Program-made: the position numbers and the translations under genes
The notes under the pieces: generated by a model
The model's input: only the letters and a program-made list of their open reading frames with translations
The model's database searches: none
What the model was told of the DNA's origin: nothing
Shown: one piece after another, positions 28,346-36,036 of the stretch
How the letters are laid out: the number at the start of each line of letters is the position of its first letter
Position numbering within the stretch: the first letter of the stretch is position 1
Assembly (NCBI RefSeq): GCF_030151085.1
Contig: NZ_JASLER010000056.1
Location: 62,001-126,000, forward strand
Length of the DNA: 64,000 nt
Source: Bacteroides sp.
GTDB lineage: Bacteria; Bacteroidota; Bacteroidia; Bacteroidales; Bacteroidaceae
Reading direction: 5' to 3'

Positions 28346-30514
28346 ATGAAAAACCGTATTCTAACCTTCATCATTTTTATGATTGCAACGTGCAACTTTA
28401 TCCAAGCAGACTTATCCATTACTTTCATGCACCAAGCAAAAAGCAATGAATTTGAGCAACTCATGGAGAAAATCAGGCAAGACTTCGCCAACAACCCCAC
28501 ATCAGAAAAAATAGAAGAAGAACTGAAAACCTACAACGATGCCGATGGTTCATTCACTGATGTGGACTATGCCAGCATACAACGCACTAACTGGCCTCCG
28601 CTCACACATGTGGATCGCCTTTCCGATTTTGCCTTTGCCTATACCAATCCTCAAAATAAATACTATGAAGACGAAAGCCTGTTCAACAAAATAGAAAAAG
28701 GGCTCGAATACTGGCATGAGCGAAATCCATGGTGTCATAACTGGTGGTACAATCAGATAGCCGAACCGCAAAGACTGGGTATCCTGCTTATACAAATGCG
28801 CATAGGCAAGAAACGACTTCAGGCAAGCTTGGAAAGCAGACTTTTGGAACGCATAAAGAAGGATGGCGGCGAGCCGGCTAAATGGACCGGAGCCAATCGC
28901 ACAGATATTGCCCTCCATTGGATATATCGCGCTTGTCTATCTGAAAATGAATCAGACTTGGAAACTGCTCTCGAAAACGTGTATAGCCCTATAGTCTATA
29001 CCACCGAAGAAGGTTTCCAATACGATAATAGTTATTTCCAACACGGACAGCAATTGTACATCGGCGGATATGGAGACGAAATATTGAAAGGCATCACACA
29101 AGTTGCCATATACACCAGAGGAACCCGCTTCGCTATTCCCCAAGAGAAACTGGATTTAGTAAGTAAATTCATGCGCGAAACCTATTATGCTACTATACGC
29201 GGACAATATATGTTGTTTGATGTCTTGGGAAGAGGTGTAAGCCGTCCCAATGTCACCGACAAATCCCATACAGCACTATTTGCCAAGCGTATGGTTGAAC
29301 TGGACAAAGAGCATGCCGCCGAATTCAAAGCTATCATCGCCCGCTTGGAAGGCAAAGAGCCTGCCGGATACGCACTGAAATCCGGTCACACCCACTACTT
29401 CCGAGGAGACTACACGCTGCATGTACGCCCCGGTTACACATTTGATGTACGCATGGTTTCATCCCGTACGTTACGTTGTGAATACGGAAATGGGGAAAAT
29501 CTGAAAACCTATTTCATGTCGGATGGTTGCACAAACATTGTAACCACAGGCAATGAATATGCCAATATCTTCCCCGTATGGAACTGGACCCGTATCCCAG
29601 GCGTGACTGCTCCCCAAGTGCAAGAAATTCCTCAAGCCGCCAGTGACTGGAAGACTCCGGGCACATCTACCTTTGCCGGTGGCGTGTCGGACAGTCTCTA
29701 TGGTGTTTCGGCCTATGCCTATATGGATACTTTTGCAAACGTTAATACCGGTGCTCGAAAAGCTTGGTTCTTCTTCGATAACGAGATTGTCTGCCTCGGT
29801 GCGGGCATTCACTCTACTTCAACGGATGAAATAAATACCACGATCAACCAATGCCTATCTGTTCCGGATAAAAAGATATTTGTCAGCGCTAACAAGAAGT
29901 ACTCTGAAATAATGCATGGGAACTTCGTTTATAATTCACCCAAATGGATATTGCATAATGACATCGCCTATCTATTTCCAAACGGTGGAAATGTATTCGT
30001 AACCAGACAGAATCAAAGCGGTAACTGGTATGATATTAATAATACTGCTTCTAAGGAGCAACAACAGATGGAAATCTTCAGTCTCGGCTTCGATCATGGG
30101 CAACGGCCATCAGATGCAACTTATGCCTACATCGTAGTTCCCGGAAAAGACACAGCCGAAAAGATAGAGAAATACAAAAAACAAGACGAGATAGAAATTT
30201 TAATAAATACTGCAGATCTACAAGTTGTTAGAAACAAGAAACTGGGGATATGGGAAATGGTTTTCTATAATGCAGGAGTGTTTAATCACCGGGACATCCA
30301 CGTAACAGTAGACAAAGCCTGCGCGCTTATGATTAAAGAGGAAGGTCCCCGTACAACCCGCCTCCACATTGCAGATCCCGGACAGACGGAATCGGACATA
30401 CAAGTCAGCATCCAGTTACCCGACCAATCTAAAGAGGCAAAAACTATCTGTTGCAGTTTCAAGGATAGCGGTATATATGCCGGAGCTACCAAAGTGTATG
30501 ATATAAGTTTTTAA
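28346..30514 (+). CDS. Polysaccharide lyase family 8 (chondroitinase AC/hyaluronidase type)
   Basis: Secreted lyase of 722 residues: signal peptide, (alpha/alpha) toroid with HNWWYNQIAEPQRLG, then super-sandwich beta domains. The catalytic set seen is Asn184 (TGANRTD), His233 and Tyr242 (YFQHGQQLYIGGYG), Arg296 and Arg300 (GRGVSRP), Glu379 and Asn382 (CEYGNG). The spacings His-9-Tyr-54-Arg-4-Arg and the Glu/Asn positions match those known for Pedobacter heparinus chondroitinase AC (His225, Tyr234, Arg288, Arg292, Glu371, Asn374) with a constant offset of 8. It should cleave uronic-acid glycans such as chondroitin sulfate or hyaluronan by beta-elimination. It is divergent from the rest of PUL 1. 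Xanthan lyase activity is a less likely alternative. Confidence 0.93.
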   Translation: MKNRILTFIIFMIATCNFIQADLSITFMHQAKSNEFEQLMEKIRQDFANNPTSEKIEEELKTYNDADGSFTDVDYASIQRTNWPPLTHVDRLSDFAFAYTNPQNKYYEDESLFNKIEKGLEYWHERNPWCHNWWYNQIAEPQRLGILLIQMRIGKKRLQASLESRLLERIKKDGGEPAKWTGANRTDIALHWIYRACLSENESDLETALENVYSPIVYTTEEGFQYDNSYFQHGQQLYIGGYGDEILKGITQVAIYTRGTRFAIPQEKLDLVSKFMRETYYATIRGQYMLFDVLGRGVSRPNVTDKSHTALFAKRMVELDKEHAAEFKAIIARLEGKEPAGYALKSGHTHYFRGDYTLHVRPGYTFDVRMVSSRTLRCEYGNGENLKTYFMSDGCTNIVTTGNEYANIFPVWNWTRIPGVTAPQVQEIPQAASDWKTPGTSTFAGGVSDSLYGVSAYAYMDTFANVNTGARKAWFFFDNEIVCLGAGIHSTSTDEINTTINQCLSVPDKKIFVSANKKYSEIMHGNFVYNSPKWILHNDIAYLFPNGGNVFVTRQNQSGNWYDINNTASKEQQQMEIFSLGFDHGQRPSDATYAYIVVPGKDTAEKIEKYKKQDEIEILINTADLQVVRNKKLGIWEMVFYNAGVFNHRDIHVTVDKACALMIKEEGPRTTRLHIADPGQTESDIQVSIQLPDQSKEAKTICCSFKDSGIYAGATKVYDISF

Positions 30515-30572
30515 GTATATTGAAAGATACTAAACTTAGGAGAGGCTATAGCAGTTACCCCGAAATTATTCG

Positions 30573-30580
30573 TATCTTTG
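30573..30580 (+). promoter_or_regulatory. -7 box of the SlyD-like gene
   Basis: TATCTTTG matches TAnnTTTG, 66 bases upstream of the start codon. No -33 TTTG at the usual distance. Confidence 0.5.
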
Positions 30581-30646
30581 CCCACCATACGAAGATAGGC
30601 TGAATTTCAGCATGAAAAAAGAATTTACTAATTTATTAATGATTTA

Positions 30647-31237
30647 ATGGAAACAATAGAAAACAAGTACATTACCTTAGCATATAAGTTGTACTCAATC
30701 GAAGACGGAGAAAAAGATTTCATAGAAGAAGCTCCTGCAGAAAATCCGTATCAATTCATTTCTGGCTTGGGAATGACTTTAGAAGCATTCGAAGCGCAAA
30801 TTAAAGATTTGAAGAAAGGTGACCAGTTTGATTTTACTATCAAAGCAGAAGATGCACATGGTGAATATGACGATGAGAACATCATTGATCTTCCTAAAGA
30901 AATTTTCATTGTTGAAGGAAAATTTGACAATGAGCATATTGTAGAAGGAGCCATCATTCCTTTGATGACTTCTGAAGGTCAACGTGTCAACGGTAGTGTA
31001 GTAGAAATTAAAGACGATGTTGTCGTAATGGACATGAATCACCCAATGGCAGGTTGTGACCTGAACTTTGTAGGTGAAATTGTAGAAAGCCGTCCGGCAA
31101 CCAATGAAGAATTAGCAGAAGTTGCACGCATGATGAGCGGCGGTGGCTGTGGTTGTGGCTGCGATAGCTGCGGTGATGGGTGTGGAGATGGATGCGACGA
31201 CAATGATCATGGATGTGGATGCGGCGGATGCCACTAA
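30647..31237 (+). CDS. slyD: SlyD-like FKBP peptidyl-prolyl isomerase with metal-binding tail
   Basis: Cytoplasmic protein of 196 residues. The FKBP domain is interrupted by an insert-in-flap, as in SlyD: YQFISGLGMTLEAFEAQIKDLKKGD, then the flap region, then HPMAGCDLNFVGEI. It acts as prolyl isomerase and chaperone. The tail from about residue 166 is almost entirely Gly, Cys, Asp and His, with about nine Cys. This resembles the nickel-binding tail of SlyD, implying metal storage or delivery. The gene is convergent with the desulfidase gene and has its own promoter. Confidence 0.88.
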   Translation: METIENKYITLAYKLYSIEDGEKDFIEEAPAENPYQFISGLGMTLEAFEAQIKDLKKGDQFDFTIKAEDAHGEYDDENIIDLPKEIFIVEGKFDNEHIVEGAIIPLMTSEGQRVNGSVVEIKDDVVVMDMNHPMAGCDLNFVGEIVESRPATNEELAEVARMMSGGGCGCGCDSCGDGCGDGCDDNDHGCGCGGCH

Positions 31238-31247
31238 GAAATGAAGA

Positions 31248-31307
31248 ATGAAGAATGAAGAATTTCTTTGCAGCATACATAGCGCAGCTAAATTCTTCAT
31301 TCTTCAT
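31248..31307. terminator. Bidirectional terminator-like inverted repeat
   Basis: 18-bp perfect inverted repeat (31248-31265 and 31290-31307) with a 24-base loop, between convergent genes. The arms are made of a GAAGAAT heptamer repeated about three times, so it is both a simple repeat and a hairpin. Its stem is A/T-rich. Confidence 0.6.
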
Positions 31308-31317
31308 TTCTCATTCT

Positions 31318-32598
31318 TCATTTAGAAGTCATTATTTCCAGAACAAGTTTATCTGTTTCGTTCATACCTTTCGAACCGATCTTAGTTAAGTTGCGGATAC
31401 TTTGATCTACGTCTTCGTCAATAATACCTTCTACAGAAGTGACACAACGGTTTTCCATAGCCATGATAGCTGAAAGAACAGCGGTAGATACTCCGGTAGT
31501 CACTTTCAATGCACAACTTGGTTTGGCACCGTCACAAATCATACCGGTAAGATTGGCAATCATATTTTGAACGGCATAAGATACTTGGTCGTAAGTACCT
31601 CCCATCAACCAAGTGATACCACAACTGGAACCTGTAGCAGCTACAACGCAACCGCACAAAGCAGATAACCTCCCCAAACTTTGCTTGATATAAATAACGG
31701 TAAGATGACTTAGCATCAAAGCACGGATAAGCTCTTCTTCCGACTTGTTATTTTCTTCAGCGTATACCAGTACAGGCAAAGTGGCGGAAATACCTTGGTT
31801 ACCACTACCCGAGTTACTCATTACGGGAATCATTGCACCTGCCATACGGGCATCGCAAGCACCGGAAGTATAAGAAAGAATATGAGAGAATATACTATCT
31901 CCCAATATTTTATGTTCGTATGCACCGCGCAAAATCTTACCTAGACCATGTCCATAATTACCTTCAAAGGAGCGTTCCGCCGCAGCTTTATTTAAGCGGG
32001 CTGTTTCCAGTATAAAGCTGATTTCATCCAATGGAGCAGTCAGGGCAAAATCATAAACTTTCCGCAAAGTCAGTTCCAAGGTTTCTTCTTTCTCTTCATT
32101 TTTTGTTGCAACTTGCTTATTCAGTAATATCTCGTTATTGCAAGCTATATATATAAAGGTAGTATGTCCGCCCGAAATAATAGCTGTCGCCTTATCTTCG
32201 CCTGACTCACAACACACTTCGATATAAAGTTTCTCCTCAATATTATCTTTCAACGATATTTGAATACGCTTTTCATCGATGAAGCGTTTGCCTTCTTCCA
32301 CAGCCACGGGAGTACTGTCTTTCAATACTTCCAATTGATATTCCGACTTACCGATTAAAGCACCCAGTGCTACGGCAATAGGCAATCCAATCATGCCTGT
32401 ACCCGGAATTCCTACTCCCATTGCATTTTTCAGTATATTGGCACTCAAAAGAACCGTTATTTTTTCCGGACGCTTACCTAATATTTCAGCAGCCTTTGCA
32501 ACACACAACGCTACAGCAATAGGCTCTGTACAACCAATGGCAGGAATTACCTCACATTTTACCAAGGCTATAATCTTTTGTCTTTCTGTTTCTGTCAT
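31318..32598 (-). CDS. L-cysteine desulfidase / serine dehydratase alpha family (UPF0597)
   Basis: Protein of 426 residues starting at MTETERQKI. A 51-codon upstream extension lacks a sensible N-terminus and was rejected because the -7 box lies inside it. Family markers are PAIGCTEPIAVAL near the N-terminus, SNSGSGNQGISATLP in the middle, and SSCGITWLMGG with Cys residues that hold the Fe-S cluster in this family (YhaM/CyuA, archaeal CdsB). It probably breaks down L-cysteine to pyruvate, sulfide and ammonia in the cytoplasm; serine is an alternative substrate. It is monocistronic. Confidence 0.88.
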   Translation of the reverse strand: MTETERQKIIALVKCEVIPAIGCTEPIAVALCVAKAAEILGKRPEKITVLLSANILKNAMGVGIPGTGMIGLPIAVALGALIGKSEYQLEVLKDSTPVAVEEGKRFIDEKRIQISLKDNIEEKLYIEVCCESGEDKATAIISGGHTTFIYIACNNEILLNKQVATKNEEKEETLELTLRKVYDFALTAPLDEISFILETARLNKAAAERSFEGNYGHGLGKILRGAYEHKILGDSIFSHILSYTSGACDARMAGAMIPVMSNSGSGNQGISATLPVLVYAEENNKSEEELIRALMLSHLTVIYIKQSLGRLSALCGCVVAATGSSCGITWLMGGTYDQVSYAVQNMIANLTGMICDGAKPSCALKVTTGVSTAVLSAIMAMENRCVTSVEGIIDEDVDQSIRNLTKIGSKGMNETDKLVLEIMTSK

Positions 32599-32628
32599 TT
32601 TGTTTTCCAATATATATTTGTTATGTAA

Positions 32629-32636
32629 CAAAGGTA
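32629..32636 (-). promoter_or_regulatory. -7 box of the desulfidase gene
   Basis: The minus strand reads TACCTTTG, a full match to TAnnTTTG, 30 bases upstream of the chosen ATG at 32598. It supports that start. Confidence 0.6.
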
Positions 32637-32734
32637 GTATATTTTCTTCAACCCAGAACGAAGAAAAAGAATAAAAAAGAAAAGATTGCTTGAGATCGCT
32701 GGAAGTAAAAGACATCAATAGGAGATGCCTTAAC

Positions 32735-32770
32735 AAAAAAGAGGATTCCACTACTGGAATCCTCTTTTAT
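32735..32770 (-). terminator. Terminator of the DUF4925-type lipoprotein gene
   Basis: 10-bp perfect stem GAGGATTCCA/TGGAATCCTC (32741-32750, 32755-32764) with a four-base loop. Six T follow on the minus strand. It lies 18 bases beyond the stop codon of the gene at 32788. Confidence 0.88.
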
Positions 32771-32787
32771 TTCTTTAAAGTTCAAAA

Positions 32788-34149
32788 TTACTCTGCATCT
32801 TTATAAGAACCATTACCGAGATTAATACCTAAATTAAATTTAGTTGTAGCCTTCCAGATCCCTTCAACTTCAGTTATTGAATTCAAACCGGTCAACATCT
32901 GAATCATATTCCAAAGAGGCATTTTCTGGCCATACATTTCAATCTCCATTCCCTTCAACAATGTATCAAGATCAGGCAAGATCGGATAAATAGCTGGCAT
33001 AAAGATATCAAACAAATTCTTATCAAGATAAATAGAGAGGTTATTAACTGTCCTTACTACTTCCTCTCCCTTCTTTATCTCCAACTGTGAAGTCTTATAA
33101 CTCAAGGGAAAACCTTCAGTCAAATAACCAATCAATTTTTCAATATCACTATCTGGAATCTTAGACAAATCCAATTTGCTTAGCATATTGTCCTTTCCAA
33201 ATTCAGCCAATACCTGACCTAGCAATTTCTTTATGTCGGCACCGCTCATTCCTTTCACCATTTCAACTATCCCCATTATGGACTCCGGAGTCAAATTAGA
33301 TCCTTCCGCGTCTTTCATGGCCTCAGTTACAATAGCAGGAATATTCAGTACTACATAAATTTGCTCACCTTTAACATACCAATAGGCCAAATTAGCAGGA
33401 GAAGTTTTCCATGAGATGCCATCTGTTGAAGGAAGCGTGCCCATACCAGCCATAATCATTTGATCCATACTGATATTTATTTCCTCTGCATAATTAGCAA
33501 CAATAGAGCCATCTGCCTTAAACTCTACATCTTTCAGAAGTTGCATCATCAATGCAGACAAAATATTAGTACCTACTGTTGCAATATTATCTGCTGCAAG
33601 TCCGGCATTATCTCCTTCACCATAAGGAGATACCCAACTTAATCTGCCCGGAGCATATACATTGGTTCTATCTTCTGAATCTTCATAACGAATAGCATCG
33701 CACAACAAATATTTCTTTACTATATCGCCTGAAGCTTCAGTAGAAACCGTTACAGTAGCCTTACCTTCCAAAGTAATAGTACCAGAAACCCGTACATTTG
33801 TAGAACTAAGCAATTGCCAAGCGGCTTTAGTAGTTGATGATATACTTTTTTCACCCTGGAATTTGAAAGTACCATCAGGCTGTTCAGTAACAGTAACATC
33901 TACTTCAACCGCATCTGTACCTTTAACTACTTTATTTAAGGTCAAAACACCATTCTGCGCATTAGCCATTGCCAATTTCACACTAGCACCAGAACTTGCT
34001 GGAATGTTAGTCTCCAGTGAAAGATTTTCAGCTGTAATTGCTTGGCTAGGTAACTTCTTCCAATTCGTATTATCGTCATCATCGCTACAAGCGGTAAACA
34101 AACTCATTGAACAGATCAATGCGAATAAATAAAATAAATTCTTCTTCAT
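32788..34149 (-). CDS. DUF4925-type lipoprotein
   Basis: Protein of 453 residues with lipoprotein signal MKKNLFYLFALICSMSLFTAC (Cys21) followed by Ser/Asp residues (SDDDDN), a pattern linked to surface export in Bacteroides. The N-terminal part (25-150) is beta-rich and calycin-like (ENLSLETNIPASSGASVKL, then VRVSGTITLEGKATVTVS). The C-terminal part is mostly helical with AYWYVKGEQIYVVLNIPAI. The pattern fits the DUF4925 family. Function is unknown; it stands alone between terminators, so its context gives no hint. Confidence 0.75.
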   Translation of the reverse strand: MKKNLFYLFALICSMSLFTACSDDDDNTNWKKLPSQAITAENLSLETNIPASSGASVKLAMANAQNGVLTLNKVVKGTDAVEVDVTVTEQPDGTFKFQGEKSISSTTKAAWQLLSSTNVRVSGTITLEGKATVTVSTEASGDIVKKYLLCDAIRYEDSEDRTNVYAPGRLSWVSPYGEGDNAGLAADNIATVGTNILSALMMQLLKDVEFKADGSIVANYAEEINISMDQMIMAGMGTLPSTDGISWKTSPANLAYWYVKGEQIYVVLNIPAIVTEAMKDAEGSNLTPESIMGIVEMVKGMSGADIKKLLGQVLAEFGKDNMLSKLDLSKIPDSDIEKLIGYLTEGFPLSYKTSQLEIKKGEEVVRTVNNLSIYLDKNLFDIFMPAIYPILPDLDTLLKGMEIEMYGQKMPLWNMIQMLTGLNSITEVEGIWKATTKFNLGINLGNGSYKDAE

Positions 34150-34408
34150 ACGTTAAAAGTAATTGTTTAGTTAATAAAAAGTTCCATAAAGAGCTATTAA
34201 ATTCCCTTTTTATATTGAAAGTGCAAAATAACACCTTTTAAGAATCCTATGCAAGGTCTTTTCTAAAAAAAGAATGTTCCTTTTTTCATGTATTATCATC
34301 AAAACAGGTAGTTTTCTAATCAAACAAAGCTAGGTTTTACAACATCTAACATCTATTTTATGTTCTTCAAAATAGAAATAAAGCCTACTGAAATGAAATA
34401 AAACAAAA
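34150..34408. other. AT-rich intergenic stretch
   Basis: Upstream region of the DUF4925-type gene. A TATTTTGC sequence on the minus strand near 34222-34230 resembles a degenerate -7 box. Nothing else was recognised. Confidence 0.3.
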
Positions 34409-34587
34409 CGAAGTTTGGTTCTTCGTCACATTTGGTGGTAATAATCATTAATTATGCTGATAATCAATGATATACACATGCTTATCTTTTGTGCTTACAA
34501 TTTATCCGATTAGCGATTAAATATCAGTGGTTTCACTGACTACTTTAACGGAATTTACCACCAAAAGTGACGAAGAACCCAAAGTTT
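34409..34587. mobile_element. Probable MITE, 163 bp, with target-site duplication
   Basis: 25-base terminal inverted repeats (34417-34441 and 34555-34579) matching at 24 of 25 positions and starting GGTTCTTCGTCAC. They are flanked by 8-base near-identical direct repeats (CGAAGTTT at 34409-34416 and CAAAGTTT at 34580-34587). It has no transposase; an internal TCAGTG/CACTGA hairpin lies at about 34524-34539. The end sequence and 8-base duplication resemble the ISL3 transposon family (from memory, not checked). Confidence 0.75.
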
Positions 34588-34855
34588 ATGCATTTTTGCC
34601 TACACGCCTACACCCGACTTATACATTCCCCTATTCATCGGCATTACAAGAGCAGTGTAAGCAAATTAAAAAGGTGTATGCAAAATTTGCCTCCACCCGT
34701 TTTCTCGTCCTGATTTTAGTTGATTGCATATATATTTCACGTTAAATAACACATGCATTTCATAGGGTACAGACGGTTGTTTGTTCGTAAATAGATAGGT
34801 GTTTCTTTGCTTATGCACCTATGTTTGAGCGATTAAATATAGCTATTTATTAAGG

Positions 34856-34934
34856 GCTAACATTAGTCAGCTTATCTGCTGACAATTGTAGGCTTATAAG
34901 CTGACAAATGTAAACAAAAAGGCTAACAAATGTG
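34856..34934. repeat. Four degenerate direct repeats, 22-nt period
   Basis: Copies of a core close to GCTRACAAWTGTR start at 34856, 34878, 34900 and 34922, exactly 22 bases apart (about two helical turns). The first copy is the most divergent. It lies in gene-free DNA about 430 bases before the promoter of the 6S-like RNA. The surrounding sequence (34588-34855 and 34935-35366) holds no gene I can support, apart from a hairpin at 35190-35215. Confidence 0.55.
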
Positions 34935-35189
34935 AATAGATAATAAACAATAGAGATAAACGGGACAAAGTACATGGCTTTTACAAAACAAGTATAGGTG
35001 AAAGTCGTATCAATAACAGTCGTTTCGCACGCTCAACGCAGAGCTTGCAGGAAGTTAATAACGTGTTTGCCCGATATAAACTCCGTGTTGACACGATATT
35101 TGTATCATGTTGACACAAAATACATTCTTTGCATCATACACGCTAACAGTTTGTTATCAAACAATTAAATTACAACCAAGAACAATCTA

Positions 35190-35215
35190 TATGAGAGCAA
35201 ACACTTGCTCTCATA
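35190..35215. repeat. Perfect 11-bp hairpin
   Basis: Arms TATGAGAGCAA and TTGCTCTCATA with a four-base loop. No T-tract follows, so it is not an obvious terminator. A partial third copy (TATGAGAGCATGAGAGCAA) lies at 35277-35295. Confidence 0.6.
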
Positions 35216-35366
35216 CCTACTATCATAGTTGTTCTCATGCCTCAAACACCGATGAACAGAGACATATAGAGAATCTATGAGAGCATGAGAGCAAATATGC
35301 ATGCAAAACTAAATTCAGTGAATAGAAAAAGAGCTCTACTATGACAGCGGTATTCAGAAAAATGCC

Positions 35367-35374
35367 TATCTTTG
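35367..35374 (+). promoter_or_regulatory. -7 box of the structured RNA
   Basis: TATCTTTG fits the Bacteroides -7 consensus. The predicted start, around 35380, lies just before the rod-shaped RNA. Confidence 0.5.
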
Positions 35375-35379
35375 TAACA

Positions 35380-35622
35380 TCTTTTTCTTGAAGTAGAGGA
35401 AGACACGTACTTTGATTTGGAGAAAATCATTTTATTATTTGCTGTAATAAGAACCGGTAATTTTTATAAAGGGCAAATAATAAGTGGAAGTCTCCACGTT
35501 CAAGTTGCATATAATTTTGTTATATACATCTTGGCGTGGGGCTATTGCTTATTATGCCCTTGAAGGTTCTTACCGGTTCCCTATTGCAGCATAATATCGA
35601 CAATAGTTCCCACGTCTTTTTT
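35380..35622 (+). ncRNA. ssrS: 6S RNA-like rod-shaped RNA
   Basis: About 230 bases fold back on themselves as one long rod. From outside in: AAGAC/GTCTT (35400-35404, 35613-35617), ATTA..GCTG.AATA against TATT.CAGC.TAAT, and a perfect 10-bp GAACCGGTAA/TTACCGGTTC (35451-35460, 35570-35579). Next is GGGC.AATAATAAG/CTTATTATGCCC (35471-35484, 35548-35559). A central bubble follows (35485-35493 and 35540-35547), then an apical stem starting CCACG/CGTGG (35494-35498, 35535-35539). A T-run follows the outer stem. A rod with a central bubble is the form of 6S RNA, which mimics an open promoter and sequesters RNA polymerase. A 6S-like RNA is known in Bacteroidales. Exact ends are estimates. Confidence 0.6.
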
Positions 35623-35664
35623 ATAGACAGATAGGAACCCAATATAAACTTTAAATTTAAGACC

Positions 35665-35925
35665 ATGAAGTCTTGTTCCCACTGTTCTAATAGTTCCTGT
35701 CCCCTATTACGTGAATTGGAGAAAGCTACCGACCTATACGCTTTTCTAGACGAGCATTACCCTATAGACATCGTATTAGATAATATGCATGAAGCTTCAA
35801 AAGGAAATTTAGTATGTACTTGCTGTATATTCGGAAACGCTCTAAAAGCAATGCAACCTAAAACATCTTGGTGGAAGCGTCTAAAGAGAGTATTTAAAGT
35901 GGGGATAAAAGCATATTTATTATAA
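35665..35925 (+). CDS. Small Cys-rich protein of unknown function
   Basis: Protein of 86 residues, not recognised. It has clustered cysteines at both ends of the folded part (CSHCSNSSC at 4-12 and CTCC at about 51-54), which could bind a metal ion. The C-terminus is basic and amphipathic (WWKRLKRVFKVGIKAYLL). It has no signal peptide. It begins about 45 bases after the T-run of the 6S-like RNA on the same strand, so it could be expressed by read-through. The regular codon use and defined start make a real gene likely. Confidence 0.6.
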   Translation: MKSCSHCSNSSCPLLRELEKATDLYAFLDEHYPIDIVLDNMHEASKGNLVCTCCIFGNALKAMQPKTSWWKRLKRVFKVGIKAYLL

Positions 35926-36036
35926 AGGATTAAACGTTTTTAAAAAGAAATTGTTATCTTTATAGTGCCAAAAGCTTCTATTTTCGAGAAATTAATAGCG
36001 CATTGGCTTCATATTTAAACCTTTAAAGCAATTGAT

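Noticed and set aside
34417..34579. Invertible promoter element of the Bacteroides phase-variation type
   Set aside because: The 8-base flanking duplications fit transposition better; there is no nearby recombinase gene and no gene oriented to be switched. Not fully excluded.
34527..34745. 72-codon open frame in the gene-free region
   Set aside because: It starts inside the MITE and crosses its end; no conserved features or promoter.
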